A stretch of 22,818 bases of DNA from CALFMR01 sp035550595. Its GTDB lineage: Bacteria > Acidobacteriota > Vicinamibacteria > Vicinamibacterales > SCN-69-37. The DNA lies in NCBI GenBank assembly GCA_035550595.1, contig DASZOV010000087.1:1-22818 (forward strand). Reading direction: 5' to 3'. The notes under the pieces are model-generated. The model was not told the origin of the DNA. It searched no databases and saw only the letters and a program-made list of their open reading frames with translations. Position numbers and translations under genes: made by a program. Positions 1 to 6,812 of this stretch are shown here, one piece after another (the stretch's first letter is position 1; each line of letters begins with the position of its first letter).

Positions 1-1
1 G

Positions 2-169
2 CTGCGCGACGCGTTCGGCATCGGCTACTGCAACATCACGAAGTGCTGCACGAAGGTGTGCCCCGAGCACATCACGATCACCGACAACGCCATCATCCCC
101 CTCAAGGAACGCGTCGTCGATCGCTTCTACGACCCGATTTCACGGCTGCTGCGCGTGTTCAAAGGCTGA
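2..169 (+). CDS. sdhB: Succinate dehydrogenase/fumarate reductase iron-sulfur subunit, 3' end (partial)
   Basis: The 55 C-terminal residues of a gene that begins before the window, read in the frame opening at base 2. The segment GIGYCNITKCCTKVCPEHI carries the closely spaced cysteines that bind the 3Fe-4S and 4Fe-4S clusters at the C-terminal end of SdhB/FrdB proteins. The following TDNAIIPLKERVVDRFYDP is a typical tail for this subunit. The protein passes electrons from the flavoprotein subunit SdhA to quinone at the membrane in complex II of the TCA cycle. Other sdh genes should lie to the left. The stop is TGA at 167-169, and a heptamer repeat starts 5 bases later. Fumarate reductase cannot be excluded from this fragment. 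The family call is strong. Confidence 0.88.
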   Translation: MRDAFGIGYCNITKCCTKVCPEHITITDNAIIPLKERVVDRFYDPISRLLRVFKG

Positions 170-174
170 CGCGG

Positions 175-223
175 GTCAAGTTAGAAGTTCGAAGCCAGAA
201 GCCAGAAGTGGGTTCCCGGTTCG
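175..223 (+). repeat. Heptamer repeat element, copy A
   Basis: Begins GTCAAGTTA and continues as consecutive 7-base units GAAGTTC, GAAGCCA, GAAGCCA, GAAGTGG, then GTTCCCG and GTTCGTC. The unit keeps GAAG or GTTC and varies in the last three bases. It starts 5 bases after the sdhB stop codon and runs in the direction of sdhB transcription. Related copies lie near 397, 2422, 6475, 6516, 6621, 7843 and 8054. Confidence 0.75.
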
Positions 224-227
224 TCCC

Positions 228-253
228 GTAGGGGCCGGCCCCCGTGCCGGCCC
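228..253. repeat. Palindromic REP-like element
   Basis: The arms GGGCCGGC (232-239) and GCCGGCCC (246-253) are perfect reverse complements around a 6-base loop, preceded by GTAGG. It lies directly after repeat copy A. The form GTAGGGG followed by a GC-rich hairpin resembles short palindromic intergenic repeats seen in many bacterial genomes. With no T-run on either side it is not an obvious intrinsic terminator, although the hairpin could protect the 3' end of the sdh mRNA. Confidence 0.55.
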
Positions 254-396
254 GGATCGTTGGGCCGCGCGTCTTCAACCGGTGGCGGCGGGTCCTGTCG
301 CCGGACAGCCCCAGGCCGTGCTCGCCCCAAACCATCTGCAACGGGAGTGGGCTTGCGCGCGCCCTGGGGCGCCCCGTCCGACGCCACCCGCCGCAA

Positions 397-422
397 TCAA
401 GTTGGAAGTTCGAAGCCAGAAG
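397..422 (+). repeat. Heptamer repeat element, copy B
   Basis: TCAAGTTG followed by GAAGTTC, GAAGCCA and GAAGGGA. This is a shorter copy of the same heptamer family in the same orientation as copy A, 80 bases upstream of the ODP gene. It is the one gene-proximal copy that does not directly follow a stop codon. Confidence 0.7.
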
Positions 423-502
423 GGATCGGCGCGTAACACTTCGGCGACTCGTGGCACTTCCTCTCAGGATGCGGCGACAGGGCCGCGTCGAGGAGGTGGC
501 CG

Positions 503-1252
503 ATGGCCCGGATCGACGAGATTGCACCAGATCTGTTTCGCGTGTCGATTTACGTTCCGCAGATCGACCTGCAGTTCAATCATTTCCTGATCAAAGACGA
601 TGAGCCGCTGCTGTTTCACACGGGCATGCGGCGGATGTTCCCCGAAGTCCGTGACGCGATCGCGAAGCTGATCGATCCGAAGGATCTCCGCTGGATCAGT
701 TGGAGCCATTTCGAGGTCGACGAGTGTGGCGCGCTCAACGAGTGGCTCGCGGCGGCGCCCAACGCGCAGCCGATCTGCAGCCAGCTCGGCGCGATGATCA
801 ACATCGAGGACTTCGCGATCCGGCCGCCGCGCGGTCTGGCGAAAGACGACGTCATCGAGACCGGCGCGCATCGGTACCGCTTCATCCCGACGCCGCACCT
901 GCCGCACGGTTGGGATGCCGGCGTGCTGTTCGAGGAAACGTCCGGCGTGCTGCTCTGCTCGGATCTCTTTCACCAAGTGGGCGACGTCGAGCCCGTGACG
1001 TCGACCGACATCCTCGGACGATGGGACGCGGCGATCGCGGCCTATCAGGCGCACCCGATCCTGATGGACTACGTCCCGCTCACGGCCGCGACCGAGCGGC
1101 GGCTGACCGAGCTCGCGGACCTGAAGCCGCGCGTGCTCGCGGCGATGCACGGATCGACCTTCGTCGGCGACGGCGGGGCCGCGCTGCGCTCGGCCTCGAG
1201 CATGCTCGAGCGCCGGCTCGGGAAGGTGGTTGACGCGCGCCAGCCGCTCTGA
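503..1252 (+). CDS. Flavodiiron-like (ODP) metallo-beta-lactamase-fold protein
   Basis: A 249-residue protein with the metallo-beta-lactamase fold of flavodiiron proteins and of stand-alone oxygen-binding diiron (ODP) proteins. All six expected iron ligands are visible: H69, E71 and D73 in SHFEVDECG, H135 in HLPHGWDAG, D154 in LLCSDLF and H216 in AAMHGS. The spacings of about 62, 19 and 62 residues closely match the flavodiiron pattern. There is no flavodoxin domain, so it probably binds or senses O2/NO rather than acting as a complete flavodiiron reductase, unless it uses a separate electron donor. The start is set by AGGAGG at 491-496, six bases before ATG. The sigma factor gene follows after 14 bases, possibly in the same transcript. 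The diiron site is well supported; the physiological role is inferred. Confidence 0.85.
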   Translation: MARIDEIAPDLFRVSIYVPQIDLQFNHFLIKDDEPLLFHTGMRRMFPEVRDAIAKLIDPKDLRWISWSHFEVDECGALNEWLAAAPNAQPICSQLGAMINIEDFAIRPPRGLAKDDVIETGAHRYRFIPTPHLPHGWDAGVLFEETSGVLLCSDLFHQVGDVEPVTSTDILGRWDAAIAAYQAHPILMDYVPLTAATERRLTELADLKPRVLAAMHGSTFVGDGGAALRSASSMLERRLGKVVDARQPL

Positions 1253-1266
1253 GTACCGTCCGGCCG

Positions 1267-1845
1267 ATGCCGGACACGTCCGACGCGCTCGCGGCCGTCG
1301 CCGACGAGGCGCTCGCGCGCCGAATCGCCAGCGCGCCACCAGGATCGACCGATGCCGAGGAAGCCGAGCTGTATCGGCGCTTCGCGCCGCGCGTGCGGCT
1401 CTACGGCCGGCGTCATCTGTGCGATCACGCGGCGGCCGACGATCTCGCGCAGGACGTGCTGCTGCTCACGATCGAACGGCTGCACGACGGTGACGTGCAA
1501 CGGCCGGAAGCGATCGGCTCGTTCATCCTGGGCACGAGCCGGATGATGGCCCGCGGGGAACGCCGGACGACGCGTCGGCGCGAAGCGATCGCGGCGAGGT
1601 TCGTCGACGCCGGGGGGCAGACGGCCTCTCTGCCCTACGCGGTTCTGGATGCCCCGCGCGTGGCCGCGTGTCTGCGCGCGCTCGGCGAGCGCGATCGGCT
1701 GGTCGTGCTCCTCACGTTCTATGCGGATCGCGATGCGCCCAGAATCGCCGAGGATCTGGCCGTGTCTCCGGGCGCGGTCCGCGCGATTCGACATCGGGCG
1801 CTCGAACGGCTGCGCGAGTGCGTGATGGGAGGCGCGCGGTCATGA
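1267..1845 (+). CDS. RNA polymerase ECF-family sigma factor
   Basis: A 192-residue extracytoplasmic-function sigma factor. Region 2 spans about residues 34-104 (RFAPRVRLYGRRHL, then AADDLAQDVLLLTIERL, the RNA polymerase core and -10 contact region). Region 4 spans about 133-185 (ACLRALGERDRLVVLLTFYADRD, then the helix-turn-helix AEDLAVSPGAVRAIRHRALERLR that reads the -35 element). No strong Shine-Dalgarno sequence precedes ATG 1267, but TACCGT lies 7 bases upstream, so the mRNA could be leaderless from an internal promoter. The 3' end overlaps the anti-sigma gene as ATGA, the usual coupling for a sigma/anti-sigma pair. The inducing signal cannot be read from the sequence. Confidence 0.9.
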   Translation: MPDTSDALAAVADEALARRIASAPPGSTDAEEAELYRRFAPRVRLYGRRHLCDHAAADDLAQDVLLLTIERLHDGDVQRPEAIGSFILGTSRMMARGERRTTRRREAIAARFVDAGGQTASLPYAVLDAPRVAACLRALGERDRLVVLLTFYADRDAPRIAEDLAVSPGAVRAIRHRALERLRECVMGGARS

Positions 1846-2411
1846 CATTACCGAGGTGCGAGCGACTCTCCGTCGACGAGCTGACCGCGTACGCGGCCGG
1901 CGAACTGTCGGCGCCTGAGGCGAGCGCCCTCGAGGACCACCTCTTTTCATGCGCGGATTGCGGCGTCCGCGCCGCCGAGGTCGACGCACTGGCGCGTGCC
2001 GTCCGATCCGCTGTTCGCGCATCTGCTGTCGGCAGCTTCGTCACGGACGACGTCCTGAATCAACTCGCGCGCGACGGCATCCGCGTTCGCATGTTCACGC
2101 TGTCGCCGGGCGCCTTCGTCCCCTGCGCGGTCTGGGACGACGACGATCTGATGGGCGTGCGATTGCGCGGCGATTTCAGCGGCGCGGGCGAGATCATGCT
2201 GTTGCAGCGCGTGGGCGGCACCGAAGTCGCCCGCGAGCGCGTGCCGCTTCCGGCGAGTCCTCACGGCGAACTCCTCCACGTCATGCCCGCGGCCATCGTC
2301 CGTCAATTGCCGGAAGTGAACATCGAGATCTCACTGTCGACGACCGACGCCGGCGTGGAGCGGACGATCGGCACGTACACGCTCGTCCACGCGGGGCCGA
2401 TGCACAGATGA
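1842..2411 (+). CDS. Zinc-finger anti-sigma factor (soluble)
   Basis: A 189-residue protein whose ATG overlaps the sigma factor stop. Residues 10-40 form a zinc-binding anti-sigma domain with the HX3CX2C signature H33, C37, C40 (DHLFSCADC), expected to clamp the upstream ECF sigma factor. Unlike many anti-sigma factors, no transmembrane helix is visible. The rest (about 75-189) looks like a beta-rich domain with alternating hydrophobic and charged residues, and no family was recognised. The regulator is therefore probably cytoplasmic, and its C-terminal domain could sense a small molecule or partner protein (inferred). The frame is open further upstream, but the ATGA overlap and the domain start favour this ATG. 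Confidence 0.85.
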   Translation: MTLPRCERLSVDELTAYAAGELSAPEASALEDHLFSCADCGVRAAEVDALARAVRSAVRASAVGSFVTDDVLNQLARDGIRVRMFTLSPGAFVPCAVWDDDDLMGVRLRGDFSGAGEIMLLQRVGGTEVARERVPLPASPHGELLHVMPAAIVRQLPEVNIEISLSTTDAGVERTIGTYTLVHAGPMHR

Positions 2412-2421
2412 GCTGGCGGTG

Positions 2422-2459
2422 GTCAAGTTAGAAGTGTGAAGCCAGAAGTCAGAAGAAAC
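2422..2459 (+). repeat. Heptamer repeat element, copy C
   Basis: GTCAAGTTA followed by GAAGTGT, GAAGCCA, GAAGTCA and GAAGAAA. It begins 10 bases after the stop codon of the anti-sigma gene, in the same orientation as that gene. A GTG at 2436 lies inside it and opens the frame of the next gene, but that is probably not a used start. Confidence 0.75.
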
Positions 2460-2465
2460 GCGTCA

Positions 2466-3068
2466 ATGTCGACTTCGAAAATCGCGCTGACCGGCACCTT
2501 CGTCGCGGCGCTCGCGTGCGCAGCGGTCGCGGCTCCCCTTTCTCGCAGGCAGGACCAGAATCATCCGAACCGCACGTCCATCATCGTCGAGCCCCCGCGC
2601 CGGTTCCTGTCGCTCCGTGCGCTCTGGGACGACGCGCCGGTCGTCGTCGTGGCGTCGTTCCAGAATGAGACGCCACCGGTCGTCACGGAAAAGCGAGCCG
2701 TCGTGCGCACGGAGACACTCGCGATCGACGAGGTTCTGAAAGGCGGTGACCGGCTGCCACGAAACGCGGCGACGATCGACATCGACGTGTTCGGCGGCCA
2801 GGCCGAACGGGATGGCGCCGAGTACGGAACGTTCGGCTACCTGCCCACCCTTCGCGACGGAGAGCGCGGTATCGTCTTCCTCACGACGTCCAGCGATGGA
2901 CCAGGGGAATGGACGGTCGTCCATGCGTGGGGCGCGACGCTATCGACGTCGCCGGCCGCGCATGACGTCATCCAACTCGGCGCCCTCGGCTCGTGGTTTC
3001 CGGAATTCCACGGGCGCGAGACCATCACGCTCGAAGAGCTCGTCGCGCTTCTGCGAACGTTTCGATGA
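2466..3068 (+). CDS. Secreted protein of unknown function
   Basis: A 200-residue protein that I do not recognise. The N-terminus has a Sec-type signal peptide: K5, a hydrophobic stretch IALTGTFVAALACAAVAA, and small residues suited to cleavage near residues 23-25. The mature part is compact and partly beta-rich (APVVVVASFQNETPP, ATIDIDVFGG, GERGIVFLTTSSDG) and ends in a short helix (ITLEELVALLRTF). There are no cysteines after the signal region, no lipobox and no further membrane segment. ATG 2466 was chosen because the only earlier start, GTG 2436, lies in a repeat and would bury the signal peptide. It is the last gene of the sigma/anti-sigma run and could belong to that regulon, which is inference from position only. 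Confidence 0.65.
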   Translation: MSTSKIALTGTFVAALACAAVAAPLSRRQDQNHPNRTSIIVEPPRRFLSLRALWDDAPVVVVASFQNETPPVVTEKRAVVRTETLAIDEVLKGGDRLPRNAATIDIDVFGGQAERDGAEYGTFGYLPTLRDGERGIVFLTTSSDGPGEWTVVHAWGATLSTSPAAHDVIQLGALGSWFPEFHGRETITLEELVALLRTFR

Positions 3069-3132
3069 GGCCGGCACGCTTCGCTGCGCGGATCGTCGCG
3101 CGGTCGAGCTGCCCAACCCGCCGGCCAGCCGT

Positions 3133-3684
3133 CTACTTGAACAGTGCCGAAAGCGCGAGCGTGAAGGCGGGCAGGAGCGGCGAGGTGATCGACGCCGACG
3201 TGTCGAGCGCCAGGATGTCGGCAAGTGCGCCCGCGGGCGTTCGGCGGAAGAGCGTCGCCGAGCCGCTGTCGGGATCGACCATCCAATATTCCCGCACGCC
3301 CGTGCGATCGTAGAGATTGCGCTTGACGCCACGGTCGCGGCGGCGCGTCGTGGCCGACGCGATCTCGATCACGATCCCCGGCGCGCCGACCACGTGCTTG
3401 TCAGTGAGAATGTCCTGACCAGCCAGAATGACGAAGACGTCCGGTTCGACGACGTCGTGATCGGACAGAAGGACGTCGAGCGGCGCGATGAACGCCTCGC
3501 CCAGACCCGTGGCGGAAAGATACGCATCGAGCGCCACGAGCATCCGGCCCGCCACGCGCTGATGCTTCGTCATGGGCGACGGCGTCACGTAGTGCCTCCC
3601 CCCGACAAGCTCGTGCCGCTGCCCGTCGTCGGGGAAACTCAGAAAGTCCGCATAGGTGAGCTTCGCCGTTGAGGTTGTCTGCAT
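3133..3684 (-). CDS. Uma2-family (DUF820) PD-(D/E)XK nuclease-like protein
   Basis: A 183-residue protein of the Uma2/DUF820 family of putative endonucleases with the restriction-endonuclease fold. Family landmarks are present in order: the start MQTTSTAKLTYADFLSFPDD, RHELVGG, VVEPDVFVI (acidic active-site strand), GIVIEIAS, DRGVKRNLYDRTGVREYWMVDPD and a hydrophobic C-terminus SPLLPAFTLAL. The start at 3684 matches the usual beginning of the family. The frame stays open a further 66 codons upstream without resemblance to the family. Upstream is only a weak AAGGCGG. It stands alone, divergent from the antiporter. The cellular role of Uma2 proteins is poorly known, although many copies occur in cyanobacteria and other large genomes. 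Confidence 0.85.
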   Translation of the reverse strand: MQTTSTAKLTYADFLSFPDDGQRHELVGGRHYVTPSPMTKHQRVAGRMLVALDAYLSATGLGEAFIAPLDVLLSDHDVVEPDVFVILAGQDILTDKHVVGAPGIVIEIASATTRRRDRGVKRNLYDRTGVREYWMVDPDSGSATLFRRTPAGALADILALDTSASITSPLLPAFTLALSALFK

Positions 3685-3958
3685 CCCGCGCCGCCTTGTG
3701 CGTATCGAGAGTGAGCGTAGCATCGTCTTGCCGGAGGTGTATACAGCGAGTTTCATGCCAGGTTGCACCATCGACGGCGCGACGTCATGTGCGGCGAAAT
3801 CGAGCGCGATCGAAATCCATCGCGCGTCCACCGTTCCCATCGCAAAGATACGTACGGCGGCCGTCGGGAAATGCATTCCCACGTCGATTGAAAAGCGACG
3901 ACGTCAAGAGGGTTGCATCGGCGCGGGCGATCATCAATGATCCCCGGTCACTGTCACG
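3685..3958. other. Intergenic region between divergent genes
   Basis: 274 bases between the divergent Uma2-like and antiporter genes, so it must hold both promoters. None can be placed with confidence. On the minus strand the Uma2 frame is open through this segment (ATG possible at 3882), and the plus strand is partly open too. No recognised protein is encoded. Its base composition looks less GC-rich than that of the neighbouring genes. Confidence 0.4.
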
Positions 3959-6484
3959 ATGAGCGTTCCGGTCATCCTCCTCGTCGTCGCCGGCTTGCTG
4001 GTGACGGTCAGCCTTGTCCAGCGCCTGGCCGCGCGGCTCGCGCTGCCCGCGTCGGTGCTGTTCGCGCTCGTCGGCACGGCCATCGGGGCGGCGGCGCTCT
4101 TCGCGCTGCGTGACGGCGCCACGGGCGCGGTCGCCGACGTCGCGCGCGCGTTCGTCGACGTCCCGGTCAGCGCGGACACCTTCCTGTACGTCTTCGTGCC
4201 GGCGCTGCTCTTCCAGTCGTCGCTGACCGTCGACGTCCGGCGGATCATCGAGGACGCCGCGCCGATCTTCCTGCTGGCCGTCATCGCCGTGCTCGTGGCG
4301 ACGGCCATCATCGGCGTCGCGCTGGTGCCGCTCGCCGGCGTGTCGATCGTCGCGTGTCTGCTGCTCGCGTCGATTGTCGCCACGACCGATTCGGTCGCGG
4401 TCATCGGCATCTTCCGCGAAGTCGGCGCGCCGGGACGGTTGTGCCGGCTCGTCGAAGGCGAGAGCCTCTTGAACGACGCAGCGGCCATCGTCACCTTCAC
4501 CGTGCTCCTGGAGATGGTGACCGGCGGGGCCCCGGCCGGCGTGGTCGGGCCCGTCGTCGAGTTCCTCTGGGCGCTCATCGGCGGCATGGCCGTCGGCTAT
4601 CTCGCGACCTGGATCGCGGTTGTCGTGATGGGCTGGCTGCGCGACCTGCGGTTGGCCCAGGTCACCTTGACGCTCGCCCTGCCCTACCTCGTCTACATCA
4701 TCGGCGAGCGCGCGCTCGGCGTGTCGGGCGTGACGGCAGCCGTGACGTCAGGCCTGGCGATGGCGGCGATCGGCCCACAGCGCATCCAGCCGAGCGACTG
4801 GCGGTTCCTCCTCGACATGTGGGAACAGCTCGCCTACTGGGCGAGCTCGCTCATCTTCGTGCTGGCGGCCTTGCTCGTGCCGGGGCTGCTGCTCGACATT
4901 GGCTGGCACGACGTCCTGGTTCTCGCGGTCGAGATCACGGCCGCGCTCGGCGCGCGCGCACTCGTGCTCTGGGGATTCCTGCCGCTGCTCTCGCGCCTGC
5001 GCATGAGCCAGCGCGTCGGAACGAGTTACAAGGTCGTCATCCTCTGGGGTGGCCTGCGCGGCGCGGTGACGCTCGCGCTGGCGCTCGCGGTCACCGAGAA
5101 CACGGCAATCAGCCACGACGTGCAGCGCTTCGTCGCCGTGCAGGCGACCGGCTTCGTGCTCTTCACGCTGCTCGTGCAAGGACTCACGCTGCGGCCGCTC
5201 ATCCAGTGGCTGCAGCTCGACCGGCTGTCGCCGTTCGACGAGGCGCTGCGCACGCAGGTGCTCGCCATCTCGCGCGCGCGGATCGCCGATGCCGTCCGCA
5301 CGATCGGCAAGCGCTACCGGTTCAGCGACGAACTGGTCGCGCGTGTGGCCGACACCTATCGACCGCCCGATCCGGCGCCAGACGCGGCCGTGGAGGGGAC
5401 GGGTCTCATCGCCCCGTCGCCGCTCGCGAGCGACGAAGAGCACCTGCGGCTCGGGCTCATCGCGCTCGTGCAGCGCGAGCGCGAGATCGTGCTCGAACAC
5501 TTCGACGCGCGGACGATCTCGGGCCGAACGGTCGAAGAACTGCTCGGCGACGTGGCGCAACTCCTCGATCATGTCCGTACGCGCGGTGAAGCCGAGTATC
5601 TGCGCACCGGCCAGGCCCTCGTCGGCTTCTCGCGGCCGTTCCGCGTGGCTCATCTCGTGCATCGCCGCCTGCACATCGACGGTCCACTCGTCGATCGGCT
5701 GGCGGACCGATTCGAACGGCTGCTCGTCAGCCGCATCGTGCTCGAGGAACTCACGCCCTACATCAGCGAGACGCTCGCGCCGCTCGTCAACGAACGTACG
5801 CCGCCGAAGCTCGTCGACCTGCTGCAGCGACGGCAGGCCATGGCCGCCGCGGCGCTCGAAGCGCTCGGCGCACAGTATCCGGAGTACGCCGCGCTGCTCG
5901 AACAGCGATTCCTGCGGCGGCTCGCGCTCCGGCGTGAGGACCTCGAATATCGCGCGCTCTTCGAGGAAGGCGTGATTGGACCGGAGCTGTATGCGGTCCT
6001 ACAGCGCGAAGTGCAGGCCGCGCGCGAACGGCTGCAGCAGCGTCCGAGCCTGGACCTCGGACTCGAGACGCGGACGCTCATCAAACGTGTGCCGATGTTC
6101 GCCGCGCTCGCCGACTCGGACGCCGCTGCCGTCGCTCGCTTGTTGCGGCCGCGCTTCGCGGTGCCGGACGAGCGGTTGATCCGCGCGGGCGACGTCGGCG
6201 ACGCGATGTACTTCATCTCGTCGGGCATCGTGGACGTCGAGGCGGCGGGACGTCACATCCTGCTCACGACGGGCGACTTCTTCGGCGAGATGGCGCTCGT
6301 CTCTCACCGGCCGCGCGGCGCGGACGTCACCGCGCGGATGTACTGCCAGCTCCTCGTCCTAGAACGGCGCGACTTCCAGGCGCTCGTCCGCAGCAACAAA
6401 GCCATCCGCGAGGAGATCACGAAGGCCGCCGACGAACGGCGCGAGATGAACGAAAACGTTGGCGCGGACGCTGAGCCAAGTTAG
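3959..6484 (+). CDS. CPA1-family Na+/H+ antiporter with C-terminal cyclic-nucleotide-binding domain
   Basis: An 841-residue inner-membrane cation/proton antiporter. Residues 1 to about 420 form about 12 hydrophobic helices. The CPA1 signatures are ATTDSVAV (141-148; the usual P is S here) and EGESLLND (166-173), with the ion-binding N172/D173. A long cytoplasmic linker (about 425-705), rich in charged helices, follows. Residues about 710-825 are a cyclic-nucleotide-binding domain with GDFFGEMALVSHRPRGADV. E777 and R786 occupy the phosphate-binding-cassette positions, so cAMP or cGMP binding is plausible. This layout resembles plant SOS1 and sperm Na+/H+ exchangers. It probably controls internal pH and Na+ under second-messenger control (inferred). 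No Shine-Dalgarno precedes ATG 3959. The TAG stop lies inside a heptamer repeat, so the last residues may be recent. Confidence 0.9.
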   Translation: MSVPVILLVVAGLLVTVSLVQRLAARLALPASVLFALVGTAIGAAALFALRDGATGAVADVARAFVDVPVSADTFLYVFVPALLFQSSLTVDVRRIIEDAAPIFLLAVIAVLVATAIIGVALVPLAGVSIVACLLLASIVATTDSVAVIGIFREVGAPGRLCRLVEGESLLNDAAAIVTFTVLLEMVTGGAPAGVVGPVVEFLWALIGGMAVGYLATWIAVVVMGWLRDLRLAQVTLTLALPYLVYIIGERALGVSGVTAAVTSGLAMAAIGPQRIQPSDWRFLLDMWEQLAYWASSLIFVLAALLVPGLLLDIGWHDVLVLAVEITAALGARALVLWGFLPLLSRLRMSQRVGTSYKVVILWGGLRGAVTLALALAVTENTAISHDVQRFVAVQATGFVLFTLLVQGLTLRPLIQWLQLDRLSPFDEALRTQVLAISRARIADAVRTIGKRYRFSDELVARVADTYRPPDPAPDAAVEGTGLIAPSPLASDEEHLRLGLIALVQREREIVLEHFDARTISGRTVEELLGDVAQLLDHVRTRGEAEYLRTGQALVGFSRPFRVAHLVHRRLHIDGPLVDRLADRFERLLVSRIVLEELTPYISETLAPLVNERTPPKLVDLLQRRQAMAAAALEALGAQYPEYAALLEQRFLRRLALRREDLEYRALFEEGVIGPELYAVLQREVQAARERLQQRPSLDLGLETRTLIKRVPMFAALADSDAAAVARLLRPRFAVPDERLIRAGDVGDAMYFISSGIVDVEAAGRHILLTTGDFFGEMALVSHRPRGADVTARMYCQLLVLERRDFQALVRSNKAIREEITKAADERREMNENVGADAEPS

Positions 6485-6503
6485 AAGTGTGAAGCCGGAA
6501 GCG
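6475..6503 (+). repeat. Heptamer repeat element, copy D (overlaps antiporter stop codon)
   Basis: CCAAGTTA, then GAAGTGT, GAAGCCG and GAAGCGG. It is the same family and orientation as copies A-C. The antiporter stop codon TAG (6482-6484) is part of the repeat's own CAAGTTAGAAG sequence. The repeat thus provides the translation end of the gene. Confidence 0.75.
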
Positions 6504-6515
6504 GTAACGACGTCC

Positions 6516-6554
6516 GTCAACTTGGAACTACGAACTTCGAACTTCGAAATTTGG
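6516..6554 (-). repeat. Heptamer repeat element, copy E
   Basis: GTCAACTTG followed by GAACTAC, GAACTTC, GAACTTC and GAAATTT. This is the C-variant of the unit (GAACNNN), equal to GAAGTTC repeats read on the other strand. With copy F, which has GAAGTTC units on the plus strand, it brackets 66 bases as an imperfect inverted pair. Confidence 0.7.
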
Positions 6555-6573
6555 TTCCGCGTTGCCTGGTTCG

Positions 6574-6596
6574 CGGCTTCGCGGCTTCGCGTGAGC
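6574..6596 (+). repeat. CTTCGCG-TGAGC module between repeat copies E and F
   Basis: Contains CTTCGCG twice in tandem followed by TGAGC. A similar segment (TTCGCG, CTTCGCG, TGAGC) lies at 8006-8029 beside repeat copy G. The recurrence suggests that the repeat elements are composite, with at least three submodules. Confidence 0.55.
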
Positions 6597-6620
6597 AGCT
6601 CGGGTACATCGAGAACCTGT

Positions 6621-6653
6621 TTCGAAGTTCGAAGTTCAAAGTTCGAAGTTGAT
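6621..6653 (-). repeat. Heptamer repeat element, copy F
   Basis: Read on the minus strand it begins TCAACTTC and continues GAACTTT, GAACTTC, GAACTTC, GAAA. It starts 10 bases downstream of the stop codon of the minus-strand 49-residue gene and follows that gene's direction. The bases from that stop through the start of the repeat match the equivalent stretch at copy G in 22 of 25 positions. Confidence 0.75.
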
Positions 6654-6662
6654 GAGCGCCCT

Positions 6663-6812
6663 TCAGTGACGCTTGAAGTACTGCACCGCGCGCTCGTGTT
6701 TTTCAGCGGCGGCGCGCGTGCGGAACGTGCCGAGGTTCCGGCGGTGGCCGGTCTTGGGATCGGGCTTGCTGGAATAGAGACGGTACATGCCCTCGCGAAT
6801 CTTGCGAATCAT
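6663..6812 (-). CDS. Small conserved basic protein (49 residues)
   Basis: A short gene reading MIRKIREGMYRLYSSKPDPK, then a TGHRRNLGTF core and a tail ending EKHERAVQYFKRH. I recall this as a widespread family of tiny uncharacterised proteins in proteobacteria and acidobacteria with the same YRLYS, DPKTG, RRNLGTF and AAEKHERAVQYFKR blocks. The short beta-rich YRLYS...NLGTF part resembles the arm-binding or AP2-like N-terminal domain of tyrosine integrases, so nucleic-acid binding is possible but unproven. Start ATG (6810-6812) is preceded by AAGGAG with a 7-base gap. The stop is TGA (6663-6665). It is divergent from the metallopeptidase gene, with 174 bases between them. The reality of the gene is well supported; its function is not known. 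Confidence 0.8.
   Translation of the reverse strand: MIRKIREGMYRLYSSKPDPKTGHRRNLGTFRTRAAAEKHERAVQYFKRH

Larger units (their letters stand above)
170..502. other. Repeat-bearing intergenic spacer, no gene seen
   Basis: 333 bases between the sdhB end and the ODP gene. It holds two copies of the heptamer repeat (175-223 and 397-422) and a palindromic GC-rich element (228-253). Several reading frames are open here on both strands, but none has a ribosome binding site or a recognisable protein. They are expected by chance in DNA of this GC content. AGGAGG at 491-496 belongs to the next gene. Confidence 0.6.

Noticed and set aside
228..253. Palindrome as an intrinsic terminator of sdhB
   Set aside because: It has no T-run on either strand; kept only as a repeat.
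175..422. Heptamer repeats considered as a CRISPR array or iteron origin
   Set aside because: Units are contiguous 7-mers without spacers, no cas or rep genes are present, and copies are scattered over 8 kb at gene ends.
464..1339. Long minus-strand open frame (291 codons) opposite the ODP gene
   Set aside because: It is Arg-rich with no recognisable domain and mirrors the codon pattern of the real plus-strand gene, which has all its iron ligands and a ribosome binding site.
2436..2465. GTG at 2436 as start of the secreted protein
   Set aside because: It lies in repeat copy C, lacks a ribosome binding site, and would place ten charged residues before an otherwise clear signal peptide at 2466.
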